A DNA stretch of 34,569 nt from Pyrinomonadaceae bacterium. Its GTDB lineage: Bacteria; Acidobacteriota; Blastocatellia; Pyrinomonadales; Pyrinomonadaceae. The translations under genes and the position numbers were made by a program. How positions within the stretch are numbered: the first letter of the stretch is position 1; every line of letters begins with the position of its first letter. The notes under the pieces are model-generated. The model had not been told where the DNA came from, ran no database searches, and saw only the letters and a list, made by a program, of their open reading frames with translations. Positions 23,629 to 32,960 of the stretch are shown piece after piece. The stretch is taken from assembly GCA_021463165.1 (NCBI GenBank), contig JAJTWY010000027.1, positions 1 to 34,569 of the forward strand, given 5' to 3'.

Positions 23629-25827
23629 ATGAAACTTTTACTTTTCTTACTTATCCTGAGCATCGCTTCCATATCAGGTGCTTCAATTTACGGGCAGGCC
23701 ACTTCAACGGAGAATAAAGCGAGAATCTCTCGCGCCGGTGGAGAAATCAAGATTGACGGCGTGCTGGACGAGGAGTCCTGGCGGACAGCCGAGGTCATCA
23801 CTAATTTTCGCCAGCAAGAACCGAACGAAGGCGCTGAGGCTTCGGAACGAACGGAGGTTCGGGTTCTTTTCGATGATAAGAATCTTTACATCGGGATCCG
23901 CGCATTCGATTCCGAAGCCGGGAAAACCAACGCCCGCGAGCTTGTCCGCGATGCTTCGTTCTCCAACGACGACAAGGTTGAAATTCTGCTGGATACTTAT
24001 CACGATCGGCGCAACGCTTTTCGTTTCGCGGTCAATCCTCTGGGAGTGCAGCAGGACGCGCTCATCACCGACGAAGGCCGGGACGTAAATCTTTCATGGG
24101 ATACCAGCTGGATCACGGAAAGCAGCAGGGACGCCGACGCCTGGACGGTCGAGATAGCGATCCCCTTAACGAGCCTGCGTTTTAAGGAGGGCCTGGATGC
24201 GTGGGGTTTTAACGTCGCCCGTGTCATTCGCCGCAAGAACGAGGAGGTTTTATGGACGAGCTGGCAGCGCGAGTTCGGTCTCGAGAAGGTTTCGCAAGCG
24301 GGCGAACTCGTTGGGGTCGGCGAGATCCGGCGGCGGCGCCTTTATGAGATCAAACCTTACGTGACCGGCGGCTGGCGAGAAGGCGTGCCGCTCGTCGGCT
24401 CAAGGGGATTCGACGCCGGTGTCCGCGGCACGGCGGGGATCGAAGTCGCTCGCATCGGCATAACGCCTTCCTTGACCGCGGAGTTTACTGTCAATCCCGA
24501 TTTCGGGCAGGCGGAGGTCGATCAGCAGGTGGTTAACCTTTCGCGCTTTTCGATCTTCTTTCCCGAAAAAAGGGACTTCTTTTTGGAGAACGCCGGCATT
24601 TTTCTGTTTGGAAGACAGGGCAGTAACCAACTTTTCTTTACCCGGCGTATCGGCTTGACTGGCCGCGGCGAGCCCGTCCCGATCGACTACGGCGCGAAAG
24701 TGACGGGCAAGATCGGCAGCTACAACGTCGGTTTTCTGCAAGTCCAAACCCGCAGGCTCGGCGACCAAACGACGAGCTTCGGGGTGCCGAGCCAAAATTT
24801 CACGGTCGCCCGCGTTAAACGCGACATTTTCGGGCGTTCGTCGATCGGCGCGATGTTTGTTAACCGCCAGGGCAGTCTGTTCACCGATGCGACCGGGCGG
24901 GCCGACGAGACACGCTATCACCGCGCAGCCGGCATTGACGCCGAATTCAATCTTACAGACCGCTTGCGCGTGCACACTTTCTTGATGGGGACCGCCAATC
25001 CGGGTGCGAAATCAAGTTTTCTTTCGGGGCGCGTGGATACCCGCTACGAGGATGACAATTTTCGCTTTATCGGCGTTTATGAGGATATCGGCAGCAACTT
25101 CCGCCCCGAAGTCGGCTTCGTCGAGCGAAGCGGCATCCGCCAGTATTTCGGTCAAGCCGCTTACAAGCCGCGGCCGCGCTTTATCCCGTTCGTCCGCTCG
25201 ATGGAATTCGAAACCCAGATCGAATACTACGAAGACCGGCGGGGGAGCCTCTCGACCAGGCAAACCGAATTGACCTGGGAGACGGAATTCAAGAATTCCG
25301 CCGTTTTCTCTTTTCGTCTCTTCGAGGACGTTACGGACGTTTTGACCGAGCCGTTTGAAATTAGGCGCGGCGTCGTGATTCCTCCGGGCACGTACCGCTT
25401 CAACCGCCCGCGTGTCGAATTTTTCAGTGACCAGAGCAAGAAGATCGTTTTTACAGGACGTTACAAATGGGGCAGGTTTTATTCGGGAAAGCGCGACGAG
25501 TATTCGGTCGGCGTCGCGTATCGACCGAACAAGCACTTATTGTTCGATTTCTCGGACAACTATAATGACGTGCGGCTCCCGCAGGGCGACTTTACGACCA
25601 ATCTTTTCGCCGGCAGGGTCAACTACAATTTTTCCCGGAAAATGTTGACTTCCGCCTTGCTTCAACTCAATTCAGCCGCGCAGATTTCTGCACTTAATGT
25701 TCGGTTCCGTTATATCTACCGACCGAACAGCGATTTCTTCATTATCTACAATCAGACAACCGGTAGGGGACTGGAACGCCCTTCGTACAGTCTGCAAATG
25801 AAAATGACGTACGATTTCACGTTTTGA
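23629..25827 (+). CDS. DUF5916 protein with CBM9-like domain and barrel-like C-terminus
   Basis: This 732-residue protein begins with a signal peptide (LLLFLLILSIASISGASIYG). Residues about 30-220 form a CBM9-like domain typical of DUF5916 proteins (KIDGVLDEESWRTAEVITNF, then FDDKNLYIGIRAFD and SWDTSWITESS). The C-terminal 450 residues are rich in alternating aromatic strands and end in KMTYDFTF, a terminal Phe typical of outer-membrane beta barrels. I chose the ATG at 23629, eight bases after the ATPase stop, over a GTG at 23599. It may be the outer-membrane partner of the ABC cluster. No function is established for the family that I can name. Confidence 0.83.
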   Translation: MKLLLFLLILSIASISGASIYGQATSTENKARISRAGGEIKIDGVLDEESWRTAEVITNFRQQEPNEGAEASERTEVRVLFDDKNLYIGIRAFDSEAGKTNARELVRDASFSNDDKVEILLDTYHDRRNAFRFAVNPLGVQQDALITDEGRDVNLSWDTSWITESSRDADAWTVEIAIPLTSLRFKEGLDAWGFNVARVIRRKNEEVLWTSWQREFGLEKVSQAGELVGVGEIRRRRLYEIKPYVTGGWREGVPLVGSRGFDAGVRGTAGIEVARIGITPSLTAEFTVNPDFGQAEVDQQVVNLSRFSIFFPEKRDFFLENAGIFLFGRQGSNQLFFTRRIGLTGRGEPVPIDYGAKVTGKIGSYNVGFLQVQTRRLGDQTTSFGVPSQNFTVARVKRDIFGRSSIGAMFVNRQGSLFTDATGRADETRYHRAAGIDAEFNLTDRLRVHTFLMGTANPGAKSSFLSGRVDTRYEDDNFRFIGVYEDIGSNFRPEVGFVERSGIRQYFGQAAYKPRPRFIPFVRSMEFETQIEYYEDRRGSLSTRQTELTWETEFKNSAVFSFRLFEDVTDVLTEPFEIRRGVVIPPGTYRFNRPRVEFFSDQSKKIVFTGRYKWGRFYSGKRDEYSVGVAYRPNKHLLFDFSDNYNDVRLPQGDFTTNLFAGRVNYNFSRKMLTSALLQLNSAAQISALNVRFRYIYRPNSDFFIIYNQTTGRGLERPSYSLQMKMTYDFTF

Positions 25828-25847
25828 GAAGCGCTTCCGCAGTCCCG

Positions 25848-28121
25848 TTACCGAGGATTGTCAGGCGGATCTGGCTGCCCTGACGCGGGCCACCGTGTTT
25901 TTAGTTCCTCTACTATTTCGTCAGCGATCCGTAGAGCCAGGGCCGAAATCGTCAGTGAAGGATTTACCCCCAATGCCGTCGGAATTATCGACGCGTCAGC
26001 GATGTGCAAACCCTCGTAATAGGGGCGTCCGCCGGTTTTTGACTTGTCAAACACCCTGCCAAGTCCGTCAACAACACCCCCGGTCGCGTCGTCGGCCATA
26101 CGACAACCGCCCAACGGATGACTGAGCGCGATCGACTTGTTGCCGATCGAGTCGGCAACATCCGTCAGAAAAGGATTGAAGAACTTATAATCCGAACCGT
26201 CGGGCCGAAGTTTCTCGGCCAGCCGCGCCAGGGTACGTTCAACGGCCTCATAGATTCCATCGTCCCAGAATTTCGCGCCGCCCGGCTTCTTCACCCTCAA
26301 TGTCGTCTCACCGCCGCCCCGTCCGAGAGTGAATTGCGCATCGGCTCCATCGCGCCCCATACCGACCACGCACATCATATTGGACACGAGCTCTTCTTCG
26401 GAGCGGAACGTTTGCCCTCGCTCTCGATAGTTTGAGAAAAAGTCGCGGAGGTACTGAACGCTGCGCTTTTTAAGGTACCTCAAAGCGGCGTGTAGGATGA
26501 ATACCTCCCCCGTGTTACCCCTACTTAATGATTGGATAAGCGGAACGCCTTCACCGATAATCGACGCCAGCGCGGGTGGAACACCTTGGTCTTCAATTGT
26601 GTGAAAGTATTTAGTGTCGGGAGTGGATGTTCCGTCACGGCCGTCATCGCCGGTACCATGCTCGTTCGTATTGAAGTGAGCGAACGACGTGGTCACGGGG
26701 CCGCGGACGATGCTCGCACGGTTTTTCGTCTTTTCAAGAAACGCCAAATAATCCCCGTTGGTGGAGAAGCCGTACCCGACCTTATCGCTCACGTTCGGCA
26801 GGGCGTCAGCCCTTTCCTTTGAGCGCAGCATGATCTCATTAGTACCAATGCAACCCGCCGCGACGACCACCATGTCCGCCCGAACCACTTGCTCATCAAA
26901 AAGCGATGGGTCATCTTTCCGCCGCTGAATGAATCGAACTTCATAACCGCCATCCGGAAGTGCGCAAATAACATCAACCTCAGCCAGCGCTTTGATCTCG
27001 AGATTTTCCCCGTAAAGCGGCTCCGGGTGGCTGGGAGTGCCGAGCGCCGCCGCCATCAGTTGCTTGTTTAGGGTGTGACGTGCTCCGGGCAAACAGCCGA
27101 CATTACAGCGGCTTTGCCGTTCGCAATAGTTTTTTGCCTTGCTCCCGTCAACCGGATAATTAGGGGGAGGGAGGGTCGGCCCCAACGGTGCATTTTCCGG
27201 TGTCAGGTCGTTGATGGACAGATCGACCGCTCCGTAATCGCGCGTCAGACCGTGCACCGCCGTTTGAAAGACGCGTGCCCGGTCAAGCCACAGTCGGTTT
27301 TGTTTCTCCGGCGGGTTCTTGTCCAAATCGGATTCATCGATGCTTATTTGTTTGAGTCCCGGCATATCGTTCGCAGCGGGCGGTTTGAAATTCGGATCGA
27401 GCCGAGCCGTTCGTGTAACAATATTGCTGAGACCGGTGTTAACCATCGTGTCCACGATCGCTTCCTTTTCCTCCTTGCTCAAATCCGTCAAATCTCCAAG
27501 AAGCGGGATCCGCTTCGCCCTCCTTGCGCCAAGCATCGAAACCACGCTGTAGCCGATGGCGTGTCGTGCCAAATCGTAATACTTTTGGCGTGTCGCTTTA
27601 TCCCAACTGGTGACCCAGCGTTTGTCGTCGAAGATAAAATCGGGCGGGGCTATCGTTATGTTCGAGTACACGAGCGAACCGCCGCCGACCCCACTTGCGC
27701 GAATGACTGTAACGCCGTCGCTCTTGCCGCCGAACAGTCCTAAGAAGCCGCGCGTGCCGAATCGAGTTAGATCGAATAGTCCGTCCTCGTTTCTGAAACG
27801 CTTAAAGATCCGCGTAAAGATATTGACGTCCCTAGTGCGCCGGAAGCAGCGGGTGAAAATGTCAATGAATCCTCGAAAATGATTTTGCGAGGACCAAAAC
27901 TGTACCGGCTGGCCCGCTTTGGCGAGATGTTCGGCGGCGCGAACCTCCTTGTCTTGCACGGTGCTCACCGGTGTCGTCCACCATGTTCCGCGCTCCAAAA
28001 TCAGGACCTTCTCTTTCTTCCCCCGCTCCTTGAATGCGTCAGCCAACGGCAAAGCGGTCATCGTCCCGCCGAAGCCCGACCCAATAACTACAACTCTGTA
28101 ATGCGGCGTTTCTTCTTTCAT
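25848..28121 (-). CDS. GMC-type FAD oxidoreductase
   Basis: This 757-residue flavoprotein resembles the cholesterol oxidase-like branch of GMC oxidoreductases. The FAD motif VVVIGSGFGGTMTALPLADA is at residues 9-28, and the typical ending SHPLGGCRMADD is followed by DASIIPTALGVNPSLTISAL. A Cys-rich stretch, CERQSRCNVGCLPGARHT, lies mid-protein, as in several relatives. Such enzymes oxidise alcohols or sterol-like substrates and pass electrons to oxygen or another acceptor. A CAGGAG precedes the ATG. It follows the metallophosphoesterase gene by 51 bases on the same strand, so both are probably one transcript. The substrate is unknown. Confidence 0.87.
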   Translation of the reverse strand: MKEETPHYRVVVIGSGFGGTMTALPLADAFKERGKKEKVLILERGTWWTTPVSTVQDKEVRAAEHLAKAGQPVQFWSSQNHFRGFIDIFTRCFRRTRDVNIFTRIFKRFRNEDGLFDLTRFGTRGFLGLFGGKSDGVTVIRASGVGGGSLVYSNITIAPPDFIFDDKRWVTSWDKATRQKYYDLARHAIGYSVVSMLGARRAKRIPLLGDLTDLSKEEKEAIVDTMVNTGLSNIVTRTARLDPNFKPPAANDMPGLKQISIDESDLDKNPPEKQNRLWLDRARVFQTAVHGLTRDYGAVDLSINDLTPENAPLGPTLPPPNYPVDGSKAKNYCERQSRCNVGCLPGARHTLNKQLMAAALGTPSHPEPLYGENLEIKALAEVDVICALPDGGYEVRFIQRRKDDPSLFDEQVVRADMVVVAAGCIGTNEIMLRSKERADALPNVSDKVGYGFSTNGDYLAFLEKTKNRASIVRGPVTTSFAHFNTNEHGTGDDGRDGTSTPDTKYFHTIEDQGVPPALASIIGEGVPLIQSLSRGNTGEVFILHAALRYLKKRSVQYLRDFFSNYRERGQTFRSEEELVSNMMCVVGMGRDGADAQFTLGRGGGETTLRVKKPGGAKFWDDGIYEAVERTLARLAEKLRPDGSDYKFFNPFLTDVADSIGNKSIALSHPLGGCRMADDATGGVVDGLGRVFDKSKTGGRPYYEGLHIADASIIPTALGVNPSLTISALALRIADEIVEELKTRWPASGQPDPPDNPR

Positions 28122-28172
28122 GCGATTTGGCTCCTGTAATCGAAACTTGTTGCGTGCAAAGTCGGCTGCTTC

Positions 28173-29354
28173 TTACATATCTTGAAACGGTATTTCCCAC
28201 TCGGATATCGGCCCGGCATTGTAGCTCTCTTCGCCGAAATGGCGAATCCCAAAGACTTGAACCAGGATGCCGGCGGCTCGGATATAAACCTTTACAAAGC
28301 TCTTGTGATAAGGCGGCTGGTCGTGGTCCGCAAAGGCGTCAGGCAGCCGTTCCAAAAGCCACGAACCGTACTGCTTTCGAGAAACCTCGCGGCTCGGATA
28401 GCAGTCGAAGTCGTCCGGCTCGCCGGTCAACCGAATTCCCAAATCCGGAGGGAATCTCATATCTTTCGCTTCCGGAATGATATGAGTTCGCGAGAGGTAC
28501 GCACCGCCCCCGCCGTTGACAAGGTGCCAAACGATCTTCCGCTTCCCATTCGTGCTCGCAGGTATGCGGTATTTCTGGAAATTGTGCGTATCGCCCGCGA
28601 CAACGAGCCGGTAATTGAAACGATTAACTATGTCGTTGACGTCACGCAAACGCTCGTCGAATTGCCCATTTGCGAAGATCGGCTTGCCGGAAATCAGTAT
28701 TTTCGGCTTATCGTCCGCATCATCGGAAACTCGAAGAAGCCACTCCCTTTGTGAATCGCCGATGCGCCCCTTTATCCCGGTGTCTACGAAAACCAGCCGA
28801 ACAAATTTCGTGTCTATGTAGAAATACATGTTTGGCTGGAAAAACCGATTAGATCGAATCATCCGGAGCATCTTCAGCTTTTCCGGGTCTACAGTTTGTT
28901 GGTTCGGATCCAGGCGGTGAAACGTGTTGTCGCAAAAATGGATCATGAACCCGGTCAACTCGTCGTACCAGTCATGATTGCCCGGAACCGCATAGATGTC
29001 TTTCGGGTAGTTCCGGTACGGGACGTAGAATTTTTCTCTGTACTCGTGCGATCGACCGGAAGGGTAGATAACGTCGCTCGCGATTACCGAGAATTCTGTA
29101 TCGGCGCCCTCCCTTAAGAACTTATCCACCGCGACCATCTGGGAGGAATCCCCCTCGCCGGTGTCGCCCATCACGACAAAGGAAAACTCGTCTGGTAGAT
29201 CATCGCGGAAAAAAGCAAACTCGCGCGAGCCTAAACGTTGTGCCTGCCGCTGCGCCCATTCTTCGCGTTTCTTATTGGTCGTATCCCAGACGAAGGCGGT
29301 TAGATGCCGGTACGAACGGAACCAATTTAACGGGTTACCCCAACTAAAGGCCAT
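28173..29354 (-). CDS. Metallophosphoesterase
   Basis: This 393-residue calcineurin-like phosphoesterase has the metal motifs in order: VVMGDTGEGD (D64), then SDVIYPSG in place of the usual GDNxYP, then PGNHDWYD, and later VAGDTHNFQ in place of the usual GHTH. The DxG form of the first motif recalls purple acid phosphatase-like members. The ATG has AAAGGAGGAA upstream on the minus strand. No signal peptide is evident. It heads the minus-strand pair with the GMC oxidoreductase. The altered second and last motifs keep the Asp and His ligands, so activity is plausible. The substrate is unknown. Confidence 0.85.
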   Translation of the reverse strand: MAFSWGNPLNWFRSYRHLTAFVWDTTNKKREEWAQRQAQRLGSREFAFFRDDLPDEFSFVVMGDTGEGDSSQMVAVDKFLREGADTEFSVIASDVIYPSGRSHEYREKFYVPYRNYPKDIYAVPGNHDWYDELTGFMIHFCDNTFHRLDPNQQTVDPEKLKMLRMIRSNRFFQPNMYFYIDTKFVRLVFVDTGIKGRIGDSQREWLLRVSDDADDKPKILISGKPIFANGQFDERLRDVNDIVNRFNYRLVVAGDTHNFQKYRIPASTNGKRKIVWHLVNGGGGAYLSRTHIIPEAKDMRFPPDLGIRLTGEPDDFDCYPSREVSRKQYGSWLLERLPDAFADHDQPPYHKSFVKVYIRAAGILVQVFGIRHFGEESYNAGPISEWEIPFQDM

Positions 29355-29388
29355 TGCATTCCTCCTTTGGAGTCAGGTTTGAAGTCTA

Positions 29389-29455
29389 GGGTGACAGCTG
29401 CCACAACAATACCGAGAAACATTTCGCTCCCGCGCTCTCCTCGCAGCTGTAACCC
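29389..29455. repeat. Imperfect 13-base inverted repeat
   Basis: GGGTGACAGCTGC (29389-29401) and GCAGCTGTAACCC (29443-29455) pair at 12 of 13 positions around a 41-base loop. They lie 35-101 bases upstream of the phosphoesterase start on the minus strand. They could form a regulatory hairpin, a pair of operator sites, or a recombination or relaxase-type structure at the edge of the cargo. Confidence 0.45.
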
Positions 29456-29794
29456 ATAATCGAAGTGATATCCCGATTGCCCATAGTTTCGTTTGAAACG
29501 ATGGATTTGTCCACAGCAGTCCTTATTGACGGCTGGTCGGTTCCGACAAAGACACTAGGGGACGCGTCGTCTACGGCTATACCTTCGTGACGAGTGCAGA
29601 ATTGGTTTTTGCGATCGAGAAGTAACTTTTTGAACGTCTCGGTTTCTGAAAGGGACTCTCCGAACGTTGAAAGTCGGGATGATTACCTCGCGCTCGGTGA
29701 GTAAAGAGATTGAGAACTCGCCAGCAGGCAGCGTTCGACATGAGCAGATGCAAAACGGCGAGCATTCATCCGGCTCGTCTTCGTCATGCTCGGG

Positions 29795-29917
29795 CTAGGT
29801 GTGAAGCTCCGCGATCTCGCTGGTGTCGGAGTGCGCCGGGGCCGCGAACGTGTCGGGGCATGGCTGCGTCAGCAAGAAAAGGATGCACAAAACTATTGCG
29901 AAAATTGCTGGCCTCAT
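29795..29917 (-). CDS. Possible small exported peptide, unknown
   Basis: A 40-codon minus-strand frame begins MRPAIFAIVLCILFLLTQPC and ends in AELHT. It looks like a signal peptide with almost no mature part, cleaving near TFAA. Small lipoprotein-like or exclusion-type peptides do occur in conjugative elements, but no strong ribosome binding site is visible. Overlapping plus-strand frames are equally open, so this is doubtful. Confidence 0.2.
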   Translation of the reverse strand: MRPAIFAIVLCILFLLTQPCPDTFAAPAHSDTSEIAELHT

Positions 29918-30078
29918 TCTGACCGCGATCTTCCGCAACTCTTCATTCGCGAGACCGCGATCGTACCAACTTATTAGAGTCACGTTCAAACGACTACAAG
30001 CTAAATACCTTGCGGATCGGCCACGGCCACGATTTAGATCATCCAAAACAAGCGGCGGACGGCATCGTGGAAAACGGG

Positions 30079-31260
30079 ATGCGGAGCATGACGGCGACAG
30101 GATATAGGCGTGTATCTAAGAGGCGACCGTGTGGAATTTGCGGGAAACCCGATTGGTGCAGCACGACCGCGACGGAAACGATATCGTTCTGTGCCCGTTC
30201 CACTCTCAACGCCGATCGCGTTAGCCGGTACGGATGGGGAGTCTATTATCACGAAGGATATCGGCTAGCTTTCGATTTCGACTTCGAACGAAACTTCAAA
30301 CGGTTTCCAAGCCGAAAAATGATCAGGGTTCTAAGAGCCCTAGCTCCACCCGCAATCCGGGATAAGGTCTATCGAAAGCTGATCGAATTGTCACCGGCAT
30401 CGTCGAGCGACGAGATCGTAAACGGACGTGGAGGTTTGTCGGAGAGGGGGATACAGGATTTCTCCCAATACGGAAGCCTCCCACGAACAGTAAATGAACG
30501 GAGAGTATTGGTGGAGCGGCTCGTCGAATCTCTGGCGAAAGAAGGGGAGCTTCAGTCCTTTGCAGGAATACCGAGTTTCTGGAGAGATGCGAAGGGCTCA
30601 TTACGTTTATGGAGTGAGCAGGATTCGTTCACTGGTCTAATGCTGATCCCGTTCGTTGGCCCTGACGGACTAATACGAGCATGTCAGATACGGTTCATGC
30701 GATACGTGCCGAACAAGTCGGGACGCTATGTCTGGTTGTCGTCTTCGAATCAAAGAAGCGGATGCGGCCCTGGTGCTCCCTTGCATCACGCCGATCCTCA
30801 TCCGGGCTTAGACAAACCCGTTCTTGTCACGGAAGGAGCACTAAAAGCAGCAACAGCTCAAAGATTCTTACCTGACAGATACGTCGTCGGGAACAGCGGC
30901 GTTGCTACATCGCATCGAGAGATCATAGAAACCGCAAGGCGACGAGCGCTGGAGATCGCATTCGACAATGACAGTTTCACCAATTCTCATGTGGCACGAG
31001 CAATGGCTTCTCTAATACGACTTCGATATGAAGATCAAAGATCTTTCGTTTACGACGACGAGGTCCGAGTTCTGACGTGGGGCCGATCCCTAAAAGGCAT
31101 AGACGAGGCCTTACTTGCCGGCCTTCAACTAAAACGCCTCACCGTTGCAGAGTGGCTCAAATGTCTAAGCCCCGAATGTCAGGAACAGGCGAGTGGTCAA
31201 TTATCTTTCGCCGAGCGCGGGAAAGAAGCGGCTGGCAGAAAGTATGATGTTTCAGTCTGA
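30079..31260 (+). CDS. Zinc-finger/Toprim protein, DUF3854-like
   Basis: This protein of about 393 residues resembles primase-related proteins of mobile elements. A zinc-ribbon-like N-terminus shows CGICGKPDWC and a following SFCAR Cys. The central region has LMLIPFVGPDGLIRACQIRF and YVWLSSSNQ. A Toprim-like segment follows with VLVTEGALKAATAQRF, then GNSGVATSH and the acidic IAFDNDSFTN, matching the E and DxD positions of Toprim folds. The ATG at 30079 is chosen tentatively; a TTG at 30010 or an ATG at 30088 is possible, and no clear ribosome site distinguishes them. It overlaps the methyltransferase gene by 17 bases. A role in replication or primer synthesis of the element is inferred. Confidence 0.66.
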   Translation: MRSMTATGYRRVSKRRPCGICGKPDWCSTTATETISFCARSTLNADRVSRYGWGVYYHEGYRLAFDFDFERNFKRFPSRKMIRVLRALAPPAIRDKVYRKLIELSPASSSDEIVNGRGGLSERGIQDFSQYGSLPRTVNERRVLVERLVESLAKEGELQSFAGIPSFWRDAKGSLRLWSEQDSFTGLMLIPFVGPDGLIRACQIRFMRYVPNKSGRYVWLSSSNQRSGCGPGAPLHHADPHPGLDKPVLVTEGALKAATAQRFLPDRYVVGNSGVATSHREIIETARRRALEIAFDNDSFTNSHVARAMASLIRLRYEDQRSFVYDDEVRVLTWGRSLKGIDEALLAGLQLKRLTVAEWLKCLSPECQEQASGQLSFAERGKEAAGRKYDVSV

Positions 31261-32206
31261 CGCCCCCCCGAGCATTCCTTTAGGCCTGATCGAACAGATC
31301 GCCTCGATCATCGATTCGGGGAGACAGCTCAACAATCGTGAGTTGCTGGCGAATTGTCGGGATGCCGGAGTAGATAACTTCGCGACCGACCCGCATCTAT
31401 GTCATGAGATCGCGGAAACAGCAATTAACTACCTCATAGCGACAAAGTACGGGACACCACTGTTGTCTTCGGACGATCCCCGCAGAGCGTGCACCGAAAT
31501 ACTTAGACCGCTGCAACAAAGTCTGCCGACCCAATCGTGGCGGAGTGAAGCTCAGGTTACTTATCAGCAGTTTTCCACTCCGGCACCCATCGCATACCTT
31601 GCGGCTTACCTAACAAATTTAAGCGGCAGCGACACCGTGCTTGAACCGTCGTGCGGTACCGGCAGTCTTGCCGTGTGGGCGTGTGCGGCAGGAGCGACTG
31701 TCGTGACGAATGAGATTGATCCGAGGAGACGGCAGCTTTCCGGGCTTATCGGCTTCAACCCCACCGAACACGATGCCGAGTTCATCGATGACTTCTTGCC
31801 GGAGAACATTACCCCGAACGTTGTCTTGATCAATCCACCATTCTCTTCAAGCGGCGGCCGAGTGGAGCGGAACCGGAACAAGTTCGGGTTTCGGCATGTC
31901 GAGTCCGCCCTTCGGCGTCTCGCGCCCGGCGGCCGGTTCGCTGTCATCCTCGGCGAAGGAGGATCGCCCGGCAGGGTTTCAGGAAAGCAGTTTTGGGACT
32001 CCATGTCGCCCATCGTTCGAGTTGCCCGATCTATCGGCCTCCCCGGCCGCGAGTATAGCCGCAACGGCACAACCGTAGGCGTGGCTTTGATTCTCGGTCG
32101 TAAATCCTCAATGAGTGAGCCGGAAGGCGATCTCCGCTCTGACCATCACCAGAGCTTCGACAATATCGAAGAAGCTTTCGAAACGATCAGATCCGAACAG
32201 ATATGA
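31244..32206 (+). CDS. N6-adenine-type DNA methyltransferase
   Basis: This 320-residue methyltransferase has the SAM motif I VLEPSCGTGSLAVWA with a TNEIDPRR strand after it. The catalytic motif is NPPFSSSG, of the N6-adenine NPPY/F class. QFSTPAPIAYLAAYLT before motif I matches N6-methylase architecture. No target-recognition domain is evident, which suggests an orphan or low-specificity enzyme. It overlaps the Toprim gene's 3' end. Its last base region overlaps the next gene by four bases (ATGA). The start at 31244 is preferred to the GTG at 31193. It probably works with the downstream helicase. Confidence 0.84.
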   Translation: MMFQSDAPPSIPLGLIEQIASIIDSGRQLNNRELLANCRDAGVDNFATDPHLCHEIAETAINYLIATKYGTPLLSSDDPRRACTEILRPLQQSLPTQSWRSEAQVTYQQFSTPAPIAYLAAYLTNLSGSDTVLEPSCGTGSLAVWACAAGATVVTNEIDPRRRQLSGLIGFNPTEHDAEFIDDFLPENITPNVVLINPPFSSSGGRVERNRNKFGFRHVESALRRLAPGGRFAVILGEGGSPGRVSGKQFWDSMSPIVRVARSIGLPGREYSRNGTTVGVALILGRKSSMSEPEGDLRSDHHQSFDNIEEAFETIRSEQI

Positions 32207-32901
32207 ACTACCGGGAACTTCACGAGGCCGTTAAAAACGGCTCTATCGTCGGCGCCGTCAATACTAACGGCAAGAAGGAGCGATTCTTTATCTCAGACAG
32301 CGGCAGCCTGTGCCGGTTCAAACCGCGCAGCAGCCGACGCGGATATTTGGTGCACGAATCCAATCTTGCAAGCTACGGGCAATTCATACCTTCCAAGCCT
32401 CCACAAACCGGCGAAGAGAAGCTCAGAAAAGAATACCGACTTGTCGAAAAGTATAAGCGGATGGCGGGCGAGGCGAGCTTTTCGAATCCATTCATCCGCG
32501 ACTGTCTTGCACTTCCGGATCTCCATGCGTGGAGAAAGGACCTTGTCGAGCCGAATTCCTGGGAAAAGGGTAAAGAGTCGCGTCCGAAGACTCTGTACGA
32601 ACTCCACATAACAACCGGGACCAATATCGACGGGAAGGTGATCTCACTGAATCGGATCGCTAAAAAGTATCCGCGTGAGATCGAGCGCCTTCGCGAATCC
32701 ATCCGGAACAGGTCGTCCGGTACGTTCGTCACGGGTCGCTGGGCCAAGTTCGCCGGATACGACATATCGATTGAAAGCGAATACAACGCCGAGACCGGTG
32801 ACTTTCGCGGCTTCTTGTCGCTGGAATACGCAGGCTGCGGCAATGGTTACTATTACCTCCTCATCAACGACGAAAACTTCATAGGCTACGACGTTGATTG
32901 A
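32203..32901 (+). CDS. Hypothetical protein between methyltransferase and SBNO helicase
   Basis: I do not recognise this 232-residue protein. It is soluble, basic in its N-terminal half and richer in Asp, Glu and aromatic residues at the end (YAGCGNGYYYLLINDENF). No signal peptide or membrane segment is visible. It overlaps the methyltransferase by four bases and precedes the helicase by 59 bases. This fixed position suggests it is part of the same module, perhaps a partner or specificity subunit. Confidence 0.78.
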   Translation: MNYRELHEAVKNGSIVGAVNTNGKKERFFISDSGSLCRFKPRSSRRGYLVHESNLASYGQFIPSKPPQTGEEKLRKEYRLVEKYKRMAGEASFSNPFIRDCLALPDLHAWRKDLVEPNSWEKGKESRPKTLYELHITTGTNIDGKVISLNRIAKKYPREIERLRESIRNRSSGTFVTGRWAKFAGYDISIESEYNAETGDFRGFLSLEYAGCGNGYYYLLINDENFIGYDVD

Positions 32902-32960
32902 ACGCGCTAAGAGAGGCAATCTACCGACCTTCAAATTCAACCTCCCGACCGACCAATAAG

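Larger units (their letters stand above)
29355..30078. other. 724-base spacer between cargo and DNA-processing genes
   Basis: No convincing gene lies in this stretch. It must hold the minus-strand promoter of the phosphoesterase gene and the plus-strand promoter of the Toprim gene. It contains an inverted repeat at 29389-29455 and a short dyad GTTTC-GTTT-GAAAC near 29487-29500. A few short frames, one with a signal-like N-terminus, are unconvincing. No transposase, integrase or tRNA was seen. Confidence 0.5.
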
